Assembly: GCF_029263575.1 (NCBI RefSeq) | Contig: NZ_JAJUFV010000006.1 | Span: forward strand, 1 to 43,790 | Length of the DNA: 43,790 nucleotides | Direction: 5' to 3' | Origin: Microbacterium sp. | GTDB taxonomy: Bacteria > Actinomycetota > Actinomycetes > Actinomycetales > Microbacteriaceae | Part shown: piece by piece, positions 17,621 to 26,455 of the stretch | Numbering within the stretch: position 1 is the first letter of the stretch | Layout of the letters: every line of letters starts with the position of its first letter | Notes under the pieces: model-generated | What the model was told of the DNA's origin: nothing | The model's input: only the letters and a program-made list of their open reading frames with translations | The model's database searches: none | Position numbers and translations under genes: made by a program

Positions 17621-19155
17621 TGGCGTCGACCACTCCTACGCAGCTCGCTCCGGATGCGGAGCACACGGTCAAGACCTCAACTTTCGCGGTTGCGCTCTTC
17701 GGGGCACCGGGCAAACGCGGACCCAAGGGAACGATCGCCTGGGTGGTGTTCCTCATCCTCACTGCGGGATCGCTGGCCGCACTGTTCGCGAGCCCGACGA
17801 AGCCTCTCGCTGGTGTTGCCGTCATCGCTCTCATGCTCGTGATGCTGTTCTTCAAGATTCCGGTTGCCGTGGCGCTCGCTGTTCCCAGTCTGATCGGGGT
17901 ATACGCAGTCTCGGGTATCCCGGCTACGGTGAACCTCCTCAGCAGCGCCCCGTACAGCGCGGTGTCGAAGTGGGCAATGGCCGTCGTGCCGATGTTCATC
18001 TTCATGGGGATGGCCCTCGGCGAATCCGGGATTACGACGAAGATCTATCAATTCACGGATAAATGGTTCGGCTGGCTCCCCGGCGGCGCTGGAATCGGTA
18101 CGACCGCGGCGGGCATCGGGCTTTCGTCAGTGAGTGGTTCCACGCTGGGAATGACGTACACGCTGGGCCGGGCCGGTATCCCGGAGATGCTGAGGGCCGG
18201 CTATCACCGGAGGATTGCCCTCGGCGTCGTCATCGTGGCCGGACTTCCCGGGATGCTCATCCCCCCGAGCGTTCTCCTTGTGGTTTACGCCGGTATCGCC
18301 GAGGTTCCCGTAGGGCCGCAGCTTCTGGCCGGCACTCTGCCGGGGATCCTGCTCGGTGTCACGTTTGCACTCTTCTTGCTGTGCCTGAGTTTGATGAAGC
18401 CCGCGTGGGTGGGGCGCGACAAGAGCCAACCGCGCCCTCAGGCGTCGACCATGCGCGAGCGGCTGCTCGCGCTGCGTGACATCTGGGGCCTGCCTGTCAT
18501 CGTCTTCGTGCTGTTCGGCGGAATGTTCTCGGGGCTGTTCACCGCCACGGATGCGGGTGCTGCCGCCGCTTTCGCCACCCTGTTGCTGACGCTGTGGTTG
18601 CGTCGCGGCAACAAGCCATGGGCCGCTGTAGCGAGGGCGGCGGTCTCCACCGTCTCGGCGACGGGTGTGATCTTCTTCATCCTCATCGGTGCGGAGATGC
18701 TCACCCGCCTTCTTGCGGTGACAGGTCTCGCGCAGTTGATGACGGACAGCATCACCGGTCTCGGACTCTCACGCGTTGCGTTCCTCGTCATTCTGGTTGT
18801 GCTCTACCTCTTTATGGGCATGTTCTTCGACACGTTCTCGATGATGCTGCTGACAGTTCCGATTCTGTTGCCTGTCCTTGCTGAGCTCGACGTAAATCCG
18901 CTGTGGTTAGGGGTCTTCGTCGTGCTGCTTGCCGAGATCGGGCAGCTGACGCCGCCGCTCGGAGTGCTCTCGTTCGTGCTGCACGGTCTTGCCCAGGACC
19001 CCAAGGTGAATCTCGGCCAGAAGATCACGCTGATCGACGTCTTCGTGGCTGTGCTGTACTTCTTGCCGATCGTGCTGCTGTTCGTCATTGCGCTCATCGC
19101 GTTCCCTGAGCTGGCCACCTGGCTTCCAGATCTGGCGCAAGGGGGAATGCCGTGA
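17620..19155 (+). CDS. TRAP transporter large permease (DctM)
   Basis: MFIFMGMALGESGITTKIYQFTDKWFGWLPGGAGIGTTAAGIGLSSVSGSTLGMTYTLGRAGIPEML; DctM signature; overlaps DctQ stop. Confidence 0.93.
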   Translation: MASTTPTQLAPDAEHTVKTSTFAVALFGAPGKRGPKGTIAWVVFLILTAGSLAALFASPTKPLAGVAVIALMLVMLFFKIPVAVALAVPSLIGVYAVSGIPATVNLLSSAPYSAVSKWAMAVVPMFIFMGMALGESGITTKIYQFTDKWFGWLPGGAGIGTTAAGIGLSSVSGSTLGMTYTLGRAGIPEMLRAGYHRRIALGVVIVAGLPGMLIPPSVLLVVYAGIAEVPVGPQLLAGTLPGILLGVTFALFLLCLSLMKPAWVGRDKSQPRPQASTMRERLLALRDIWGLPVIVFVLFGGMFSGLFTATDAGAAAAFATLLLTLWLRRGNKPWAAVARAAVSTVSATGVIFFILIGAEMLTRLLAVTGLAQLMTDSITGLGLSRVAFLVILVVLYLFMGMFFDTFSMMLLTVPILLPVLAELDVNPLWLGVFVVLLAEIGQLTPPLGVLSFVLHGLAQDPKVNLGQKITLIDVFVAVLYFLPIVLLFVIALIAFPELATWLPDLAQGGMP

Positions 19156-20360
19156 CCGCTCGAAAGCGCGCTATGCCGACTAAAATGACGCGAATGAGTC
19201 AGAGCGCAGGGCCGCCGAAACGTCGGCCGCGTGGCCGCAAACAAGACATCCTCGATGCTGCGCGGGGACTCTTCGTCGAATTCGGCTACCCCAACGTCTC
19301 GATGGCGACGATTGCCGAGCAGGTCGACATCACGGCCGGGGCGCTTTATCGTCACTATTCGAACAAGGCCGCCCTGTTGGAAGCCGTCTTCGAAGACGGC
19401 TTCCAGCTTCTGATTGTGCCGTCGACGAGCGGGAGCATCGATGAGTTCTTCGACGACGCTGTCCGGCGCGACCTCGAGGGCAAGTACATCGCGGAACTCT
19501 GGCGGAGCGAGGCCCGTTATCTTCCTGCCGAGTCGCAGGAAGTTTTTCGTGCTCGGCTGCTGAATTGGACAAAGTGTTTTTCGGAGATGTTGCTGCACCA
19601 GAGATCGGATCTGTCGCCGATTCAATCGCAGATGATTGCATGGGCCGTGCAATCAACGCTCGTGCGGCCACAGGTCGTGCGCTCTGGCCTGAGCAATGAG
19701 CACGCGCGAGAGATGGTACTCGGTGCTCTCGGAGCCATCGGGGACGTCGAGTTGCTGCCGTTCGGCGAACGAGACAGTTCAGGCGAAGAGAACATTCCCG
19801 CCGTTCATTCCACACGCGAGCGTCTGCTGTTGGCGGCTGTCCAGCACTTCGGTGAGAACGGGTTCCGCGCGTCCTCGATCATTGAGATCGGGACCACGGC
19901 GGGTGTAACCGGACCAAATCTCTATGGCCATTTCGCCGACAAAAAGGCCCTCTTCCTGGAGGCGTTCATGCGAGGTGTGCATGCCTCCTGGATTGCGATG
20001 AATCGCGCAGTTACTGCCTCGCAAACCGCTGAGGAGCGCGTGTGGAACGTTGCTCGAGAGCATGTGAACCTCGACAAGCTGTGGACCCAAGTGCGACTGA
20101 ACGTCACGCTGGATGATGATGCGATCAGGGCTTACATGATCCGCGAGCAGTCCGAATACCTCTCCGAGTGGATTGAGATGCTGCGAACCGCGCGGCCCGA
20201 GTTCACCAAGCCTGAAGCGCACTTTCGGGTTCTGATGGCGTTCACCATCGTGGAGGATCTGCAGCGGACGAGGTTTCTCACACAACGCCGGGGGTTCCGT
20301 GAGAACCTCGCACGCCTGGTGGCTGCTGTGATGCTTGATCATTACTCGACTGATCGTTAG
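19152..20360 (+). CDS. Tandem double-TetR transcriptional regulator (two TetR units in one polypeptide)
   Basis: Two TetR_N HTHs in one 402-aa chain: RKQDILDAARGLFVEFGYPNVSMATIAEQVDITAGALYRHYSNKAALLEAVF and RERLLLAAVQHFGENGFRASSIIEIGTTAGVTGPNLYGHFADKKALFLEAF. Confidence 0.92.
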   Translation: MTARKRAMPTKMTRMSQSAGPPKRRPRGRKQDILDAARGLFVEFGYPNVSMATIAEQVDITAGALYRHYSNKAALLEAVFEDGFQLLIVPSTSGSIDEFFDDAVRRDLEGKYIAELWRSEARYLPAESQEVFRARLLNWTKCFSEMLLHQRSDLSPIQSQMIAWAVQSTLVRPQVVRSGLSNEHAREMVLGALGAIGDVELLPFGERDSSGEENIPAVHSTRERLLLAAVQHFGENGFRASSIIEIGTTAGVTGPNLYGHFADKKALFLEAFMRGVHASWIAMNRAVTASQTAEERVWNVAREHVNLDKLWTQVRLNVTLDDDAIRAYMIREQSEYLSEWIEMLRTARPEFTKPEAHFRVLMAFTIVEDLQRTRFLTQRRGFRENLARLVAAVMLDHYSTDR

Positions 20361-20433
20361 GCGGACTCGCGCGCGTAGCCCGTGAGCTTGCATCGGATCT
20401 CACGTGACCTTCAACGACGCGGAATCGTGAATA

Positions 20434-20621
20434 CGCATTAAGTAAATCGTCACAAACTCGTATCAGGCGAGCTGTGACGCTTCGACTCATTCGATGCATT
20501 CGAGTTCGGCTATCGAAGCGCCCTTTCATGTGTAATGCCTGCGGAAAGACGCGCGAAACTCCTCGTTCTGCAGACTTTCCTTCGCCTGGATCGGCGCCGT
20601 GCGTTGACATTAAGTTAATTT
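20434..20621. promoter_or_regulatory. Two candidate double-TetR operators upstream of the SCP2-thiolase operon
   Basis: CGCATTAAGTAAATCG (20434-20449) and CATTAAGTTAATTT (20608-20621); the latter lies just downstream of a TTGACA -35. Confidence 0.5.
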
Positions 20622-20672
20622 CAAGTAAGTATGTATGTAGGTTTTGCGCATCGATCGAAGGAGGTCCTCGAA

Positions 20673-21866
20673 GTGATTGACGTTGTGGTGGGCGGCGTGG
20701 GAATGATTCCCTTCACGAAGCCGGGGCGAAGCGAGTCCTACGAGATCATGGGGGCGAAGGCCGTGCGCAACGCCCTCACGGATGCGGGCATCGACTACTC
20801 GTCGGTGCAACAGGCCTACGCAGGCTATGTCTACGGTGATTCAACGGCCGGGCAGGTTGCGCTGTACGGCGTGGGGATGACAGGCATCCCCATCGTCAAT
20901 GTCAACAACAACTGCTCGACAGGCTCGTCTGCGCTGTACTTGGCACGGCAGGCAGTTGCCTCTGGCGCGGTCGAATGCGCCCTCGCCGTGGGTTTCGAAC
21001 AGATGCGACCGGGAGCGCTGGGGACGCACTGGGACGACCGGACCTCGCCGCTGGGGAGTTTCAGCGACGCGATGGATTCGATTCAGGGTCTCACGCCCGA
21101 GGCTCCTATCGCTGCCCAGCTCTTCGGGGGAGGGGGACAAGCGTACATCGATGAGTACGACATGGATCCCTCCGTCTTCGCGCGGATTTCAGTGAAGGCG
21201 CGCACTCATGCAGCGAACAACCCCTACTCGGTTTTCCGCGATCCTGTCTCGTTGGACGACGTGCTCAACTCCCCGCAGATCTGGGGGCCGCTCACACGGC
21301 TGCAGTGCTGTCCACCCACGTGTGGAGCCGCCGCCGCCATTGTCATGAGCCGGGCATTCGCCGAGAAGCATGGCATCGATGCATCGATCGTGATTCGTGC
21401 GCAGGCCATGACGACTGATGATCCCTCGACGTACGAGTCAGGAGACATGCGCAAGGTCGTCGGGTACAACATGACCCAGGCGGCCGCGCGCCGGGTGTAT
21501 GAAGACAGCGGGGTCGACCCTCTCGACATCCCCGTTGTCGAGCTGCATGACTGCTTCACGACGAATGAGCTCCTGACCTACGAAGCGTTGGGGCTCACCC
21601 CGGAGGGGACAGCAGAGAAGTTCATCATGGACGGCGACAACACCTATGGTGGACGCGTCGTCACGAACCCCTCAGGGGGGTTGCTCTCCAAAGGGCATCC
21701 TCTGGGAGCGACCGGCCTTGCCCAGTGCACCGAACTTGTCTGGCAGCTGCGCGGTCAGGCGGCCGCACGTCAGGTGGACGGTGCGAAGGTTGCTCTGCAG
21801 CACAACCTCGGCCTCGGTGGTGCGTGCGTTGTGACTATGTATGAACACGTAGGCGCGCGCCGGTGA
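20673..21866 (+). CDS. SCP2/SCPx-type thiolase (lipid-transfer protein thiolase)
   Basis: VNNNCSTGSSALYLARQAV; ELHDCFTTNELLTYEALGL; NPSGGLLSKGHPLGATGLAQCTEL; GTG at 20673 preceded by aaggagg (ORF-track 20631 start lacks RBS). Confidence 0.9.
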   Translation: MIDVVVGGVGMIPFTKPGRSESYEIMGAKAVRNALTDAGIDYSSVQQAYAGYVYGDSTAGQVALYGVGMTGIPIVNVNNNCSTGSSALYLARQAVASGAVECALAVGFEQMRPGALGTHWDDRTSPLGSFSDAMDSIQGLTPEAPIAAQLFGGGGQAYIDEYDMDPSVFARISVKARTHAANNPYSVFRDPVSLDDVLNSPQIWGPLTRLQCCPPTCGAAAAIVMSRAFAEKHGIDASIVIRAQAMTTDDPSTYESGDMRKVVGYNMTQAAARRVYEDSGVDPLDIPVVELHDCFTTNELLTYEALGLTPEGTAEKFIMDGDNTYGGRVVTNPSGGLLSKGHPLGATGLAQCTELVWQLRGQAAARQVDGAKVALQHNLGLGGACVVTMYEHVGARR

Positions 21867-22333
21867 GCGGTCCATACGAATATGCCGTCGGGCGGACGTG
21901 GGAGCCGATCTCATTGCAGATCACTCGCAGTCGGCTTCGTTTCTTCGCGAAAGCGACCGGACAGACCGACCCCATCTATACCGACGTCGAGGCTGCTCAA
22001 CAGGCGGGGCATCCGGACCTTCCCGTACCGCCGACGTTCCTGTTCGGTGTGGACTTTGAAACAGAGGATCCGTTCGCGTGGTACGCCGAGCTGGAGATCG
22101 ATCTGCGGACAGTGCTGCACGGCGGTCAGGATTTCAGCTATCACAGGCTTGTTCATGCGGGAGAGACCATCACCGCGCATCCGCAGTTGCGCAAGACGTA
22201 CGACAAGCGAGGCGGGGCGCTCATCTTCCTGGAACGCGTCATCACGTATCGCGACGGCGAAGGAGAGACGGTGGCGGAGGCGACGACCACCGTGATCATT
22301 CCGTCGCAGCACACGGTCGAGGAGGCCCTATGA
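21863..22333 (+). CDS. FAS1-type dehydratase / MaoC N-terminal hotdog subunit
   Basis: ITRSRLRFFAKATGQTDPIYTDVEAAQQAGHPDLPVPPTFLFGVDFE; 4-nt overlaps on both sides. Confidence 0.85.
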   Translation: MSGPYEYAVGRTWEPISLQITRSRLRFFAKATGQTDPIYTDVEAAQQAGHPDLPVPPTFLFGVDFETEDPFAWYAELEIDLRTVLHGGQDFSYHRLVHAGETITAHPQLRKTYDKRGGALIFLERVITYRDGEGETVAEATTTVIIPSQHTVEEAL

Positions 22334-22740
22334 GGGCCACAGATTGGTCGATCGGAAAAGAGATCGGTCCCCTTGCTGTGAAGCCGATTTCTCGGACGAC
22401 GCTGGCCCTGTTTGCGGGTGCCTCTGGCGACCACAACCCGATTCATATCGACACTGATGTCGCCCGCTCCGCGGGGCTGGACGACGTCTTCGCTCAGGGG
22501 ATGCTCTCCATGGCATACCTCGGTCGACTTCTCACAGACCTCGTGCCCCAGGAGCAGTTGCGTCGCTTCGTGGTGCGTTTCACCGCGATCATACCCATCC
22601 ATGCAGCACCGATCTGCCGAGGCGTGGTGCGGGAGATTGAAGAGCGAGACGGTGAACGGCTTGCTCTGCTCTCTCTCACGGTGACGTTGGATAACGAAAC
22701 GACCGTACTGGTCGGTGAGGCCGAAATCGCGCTGGACTGA
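22330..22740 (+). CDS. MaoC-type (R)-enoyl-CoA hydratase
   Basis: TTLALFAGASGDHNPIHIDTDVARSAGLDDVFAQGMLSMAYLG, hydratase GDxNPIHxD motif; ATGA overlap. Confidence 0.88.
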   Translation: MRATDWSIGKEIGPLAVKPISRTTLALFAGASGDHNPIHIDTDVARSAGLDDVFAQGMLSMAYLGRLLTDLVPQEQLRRFVVRFTAIIPIHAAPICRGVVREIEERDGERLALLSLTVTLDNETTVLVGEAEIALD

Positions 22741-22813
22741 GGCGCGGAAGATCATTCACGAACAGCGCAGGCGACCAACGTCGGAGCACTGTGAACGAGG
22801 GAAGGAAAGCCCC

Positions 22814-23638
22814 ATGGGCAAGCTTGAAGGAAGAAGCGCGATCGTATCCGGAAGCGGCCGCGGGATCGGACGCGCGATCGCGCTTAAGCTCGCTGCCGAG
22901 GGAGCGCGCGTAGTCATCAACGATCTCGACGCGGATCCTGCCGCGGAGGTCGTCGCAGAGATCCTGGCTCGCGGCGGCGAAGCTGTGTCGTGTGTGGGCA
23001 ACGTCACCGAAGACGGCTTCGCTGAGGCGTTCGTGAACACCGCTGTGGAGAGCTTCGGTGGGCTGGACATCATCATCAACAACGCCGGCTATACCTGGGA
23101 CGCCGTTATTCAGAAAATGACAGACGAGCAGTGGGATGCCATCCAGGACGTACATCTCAAAGCACCGTTCCGCATTCTTCGTGCGGCGCAGCCCATCCTC
23201 AGCCAGGACGCAAAAGCGGAGATCGCCAAGGGCCGCCGAGTTCATCGCAAGGTGGTGAATATCTCCTCGATTTCTGGCCTGTTCGGAAACGTCGGCCAGG
23301 CGAACTACTCTTCAGCTAAGGCAGGAATTCTCGGACTGACCCGTGCTCTCGCCAAAGAGTGGGGCCGATACAACGTGAACGTCAACGCTGTGGCGTTCGG
23401 AATGATTAATACGCGTTTGACCGAGGCTACTGCCGGTGACTCTTCGATCCAGATCGAGGGCCGCGACTTAAAGGTGGGTATGAACCCGCAAATCGCTGAC
23501 CGCATGAACGCGATGACACCTCTGGGGCGTGCCGGTGCAGCCGAGGAAGCGGCGGGCGCCGTTGTCATGCTGACGTACCCCGAGGCTGACTACATCAGCG
23601 GTGAAATGATTACTGCGGGGGGTGGTTTCCTCGGATGA
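22814..23638 (+). CDS. SDR-family oxidoreductase (3-hydroxyacyl-CoA dehydrogenase-like)
   Basis: SGSGRGIGRAIA Rossmann; NNAG; S...YSSAKAG catalytic YxxxK; RBS gaaggaaag. Confidence 0.92.
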   Translation: MGKLEGRSAIVSGSGRGIGRAIALKLAAEGARVVINDLDADPAAEVVAEILARGGEAVSCVGNVTEDGFAEAFVNTAVESFGGLDIIINNAGYTWDAVIQKMTDEQWDAIQDVHLKAPFRILRAAQPILSQDAKAEIAKGRRVHRKVVNISSISGLFGNVGQANYSSAKAGILGLTRALAKEWGRYNVNVNAVAFGMINTRLTEATAGDSSIQIEGRDLKVGMNPQIADRMNAMTPLGRAGAAEEAAGAVVMLTYPEADYISGEMITAGGGFLG

Positions 23639-23662
23639 GGCCGCATCAGAGGAATCTCGAAG

Positions 23663-23878
23663 ATGGGCGCCCGATACACTGCTTCAATGAATCCTGGAAA
23701 TACGCCCTTCGACACGATCATGATCTTTCTGCCGATCTGGTTACCGGCTCTGGTCGTCGGCATCACGGTTCAATGGATCGTTGCCCGCAGTGCGGCGATC
23801 TCGGCGCTACGCAAGCACGCTCGAGACCAGGAGAGTTCTGGGGATCAAGCACAGAACGCGCAGACGCAGACGTCTTAG
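23663..23878 (+). CDS. Small hypothetical membrane protein
   Basis: 71 aa with one TM (IMIFLPIWLPALVVGITVQWIVA); internal ATG 23687 has leaderless-type -10 TACACT 6 nt upstream. Confidence 0.45.
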   Translation: MGARYTASMNPGNTPFDTIMIFLPIWLPALVVGITVQWIVARSAAISALRKHARDQESSGDQAQNAQTQTS

Positions 23879-24166
23879 AGGTCGGGCGCGCTCCCGAGGC
23901 GTTCCACGCGCGACGGAGCGGATCCCGGAAGGATCTCCCGGGTTCGCGCTCGCGCGGAGACGGGAAACGCTTCCGGCATCCGATCTCGCGCTCAACAGAG
24001 AGCAGCGCGGTGGCGGCGGATCCTGCACTATCCCGCGTTGGTGGCGAGCTTCCCTTCCGATAAACAGAAGAAGTGTGTTTTTTCTCCGCTGATTTGGGTG
24101 GAGAACCGATTGTTCTTGCCTGAGAGTGGAGTTATCGCTGACCGCCACCACAGCAAAGGACACATC

Positions 24167-25762
24167 ATGACCGCCTACCAGGACGACATCGACGCCATTC
24201 GGTCGCTGAAGGACGAAGCCGGCTCCAGCTGGGATGCCATCAACCCCGAGTCGGTAGCGCGCATGCGCGCACAGAACCGCTTCAAGACCGGGCTCGAGAT
24301 CGCGCAGTACACCGCGGACATCATGCGCCGCGACATGGCCGAGTACGACGCTGACTCCTCGGTCTACACGCAGTCGCTCGGCGTCTGGCACGGCTTCATC
24401 GGCCAGCAGAAGCTCATCTCGATCAAGAAGCACCTCAAGACCACCAACAAGCGTTACCTCTACCTGTCGGGCTGGATGGTCGCAGCCCTCCGTTCTGAGT
24501 TCGGCCCGTTGCCTGATCAGTCGATGCACGAGAAGACGTCGGTCCCAGCCCTCATCGAAGAGCTCTACACCTTCCTTCGCCAGGCGGATGCCCGTGAGCT
24601 TGACTTGCTGTTCACACAGCTCGACGACGCCAGGGCCGCCGGCGACGACACCGCCGCAGAGTTCGTCCAGTCGCAGATCGACAACTTCGAGACTCACGTC
24701 GTGCCGATCATCGCCGACATCGACGCCGGCTTCGGTAACCCCGAGGCGACCTACCTCCTCGCGAAGAAGATGATCGAGGCAGGCGCCTGCGCGCTCCAGA
24801 TTGAGAACCAGGTGTCGGATGAGAAGCAGTGCGGTCACCAGGATGGCAAGGTCACCGTTCCGCACGAGGATTTCATCGCGAAGATCAATGCCCTCCGCTA
24901 CGCGTTCCTCGAACTCGGCATCGACAACGGTGTCATCGTGTCTCGCACCGACTCGCTGGGTGCCGGCCTCACACAGAAGCTCGCTGTCTCGAACGAACCC
25001 GGCGACATCGGCGACCAGTACAACTCGTTCCTCGACGTCGAAGAGATCTCTGAAGCAGACCTGGGCAACGGGGACGTCATCATCAAGCGCGACGGCAAGC
25101 TGCTGCGCCCGAAGCGCCTGGCGAGCAACCTGTTCCAGTTCCGTGCCGGAACAGGTGAAGAGCGCTGCGTGCTCGACAGCATCACGTCGCTGCAGAACGG
25201 CGCCGACCTGCTGTGGATCGAAACCGAGAAGCCGCACGTCGAGCAGATCGCCGGGATGATGGACAAGGTGCGCGAGGTCATCCCGAACGCGAAGCTGGTC
25301 TACAACAACAGTCCGTCGTTCAACTGGACCCTCAACTTCCGCCAGCAGGCATACGACAAGTTCGTGGCGGAGGGAATGAACGTCGACAACTACGACCGCA
25401 GTGCACTCATGAGCGTCGATTACGACGAGACCGAGCTCGCCCAAGTGGCCGACGAGATGATCCGCACCTTCCAGCGGGATGGCTCCGCGAGGGCCGGCAT
25501 CTTCCACCACCTCATCACCCTGCCGACGTACCACACGGCGGCTCTGTCGACGGATGACCTGGCCAAGGGCTACTTCGCTGACGAGGGCATGCTCGCCTAC
25601 GTCAAGGGTGTGCAGCGCCGGGAGATCCGCGAGGGGATCGCCACGGTCAAACACCAGAACATGGCCGGCAGCGACATCGGTGACAACCACAAGGAGTACT
25701 TCGCCGGCGACGCCGCGCTCAAGGCTGGCGGAAAAGACAACACGATGAACCAGTTCAACTAG
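24167..25762 (+). CDS. aceA: Isocitrate lyase (long, Pseudomonas-type)
   Basis: SDEKQCGHQDGKVTVPHEDFIAKI; NNSPSFNWTLNFRQQAYDKF; GIFHHLITLPTYHTAAL; RBS aaagga before ATG 24167. Confidence 0.96.
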   Translation: MTAYQDDIDAIRSLKDEAGSSWDAINPESVARMRAQNRFKTGLEIAQYTADIMRRDMAEYDADSSVYTQSLGVWHGFIGQQKLISIKKHLKTTNKRYLYLSGWMVAALRSEFGPLPDQSMHEKTSVPALIEELYTFLRQADARELDLLFTQLDDARAAGDDTAAEFVQSQIDNFETHVVPIIADIDAGFGNPEATYLLAKKMIEAGACALQIENQVSDEKQCGHQDGKVTVPHEDFIAKINALRYAFLELGIDNGVIVSRTDSLGAGLTQKLAVSNEPGDIGDQYNSFLDVEEISEADLGNGDVIIKRDGKLLRPKRLASNLFQFRAGTGEERCVLDSITSLQNGADLLWIETEKPHVEQIAGMMDKVREVIPNAKLVYNNSPSFNWTLNFRQQAYDKFVAEGMNVDNYDRSALMSVDYDETELAQVADEMIRTFQRDGSARAGIFHHLITLPTYHTAALSTDDLAKGYFADEGMLAYVKGVQRREIREGIATVKHQNMAGSDIGDNHKEYFAGDAALKAGGKDNTMNQFN

Positions 25763-25774
25763 GTTTCACCGAAA

Positions 25775-25807
25775 GGGCAGGCGTTGGCGAGGCGTCAACG
25801 CCTGCCC
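25775..25807. terminator. Hairpin between convergent aceA and tetR
   Basis: GGGCAGGCGTTG-gcgaggcgt-CAACGCCTGCCC, perfect 12-bp stem. Confidence 0.82.
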
Positions 25808-25849
25808 GGACTTGATATCTGCCACGACGGCTGCGTTCGGCTTCCGTTC

Positions 25850-26455
25850 TCACCGAGTGGAGCGCTCGACCATGCGAACGAGTTGTTCGGCCGCTGCTGC
25901 AGTGTCGTAGTCGGGATCTTGGAGTCGTTCCGCGACGATTGCATTGATCGCTCCGCCGATGATGATCGCCGTGTTCTTCGCGTTGCCCTCGTCAGCCGCT
26001 CTGACCGGGTGGGCGGCAGCGATGATGTCTGCCAATGGCCGCCACCTCTCAGCTGAGTCGCCGTCGCCCTCATCGTGGGTCATCGCTTCGATGATCATCC
26101 GGGTGTGATGAGGATGCTCATGCAGATGACTGATCATCGACCTGATGTAGGCAGCTGGTCCATCACCGACCTCGACCGATTCGACCGCACCAGCGACCTC
26201 TTGCACGAGTGCATCAATGACGTGCTCGTAAGCGGCGCGCACGAGATGCGCTTTGGACGGGAAATGATAAAGCACCGCAGCCTTGGTGATGCCGGCGTTC
26301 TGCGCGATGCCCGCAAGTGAAGCTCCTGCGTAGCCCCTCTCGGCGACCAGATCGATCGTGGCCGCGATCAGCTGACTTCGTCGTGCTCGCTCTGTCAGAG
26401 TCAGTTCGGTCGGGGGTCGAACGCCGCGAGAAGCATCTCTTGCCATGTCGGCCAC
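25850..26455 (-). CDS. TetR-family transcriptional regulator
   Basis: RSQLIAATIDLVAERGYAGASLAGIAQNAGITKAAVLYHFPSKAHLVRAAYEHV; GTG 26455 or ATG 26446. Confidence 0.93.
   Translation of the reverse strand: MADMARDASRGVRPPTELTLTERARRSQLIAATIDLVAERGYAGASLAGIAQNAGITKAAVLYHFPSKAHLVRAAYEHVIDALVQEVAGAVESVEVGDGPAAYIRSMISHLHEHPHHTRMIIEAMTHDEGDGDSAERWRPLADIIAAAHPVRAADEGNAKNTAIIIGGAINAIVAERLQDPDYDTAAAAEQLVRMVERSTR

Noticed and set aside
20631-20672. ATG 20631 as start of the SCP2-thiolase
   Set aside because: The GTG at 20673 has aaggagg at proper spacing and matches the family N-terminus; 20631 overlaps the promoter.
23807-25690. 627-aa minus ORF antisense to aceA
   Set aside because: Shadow ORF from GC-rich codon bias; plus strand encodes clear isocitrate lyase.
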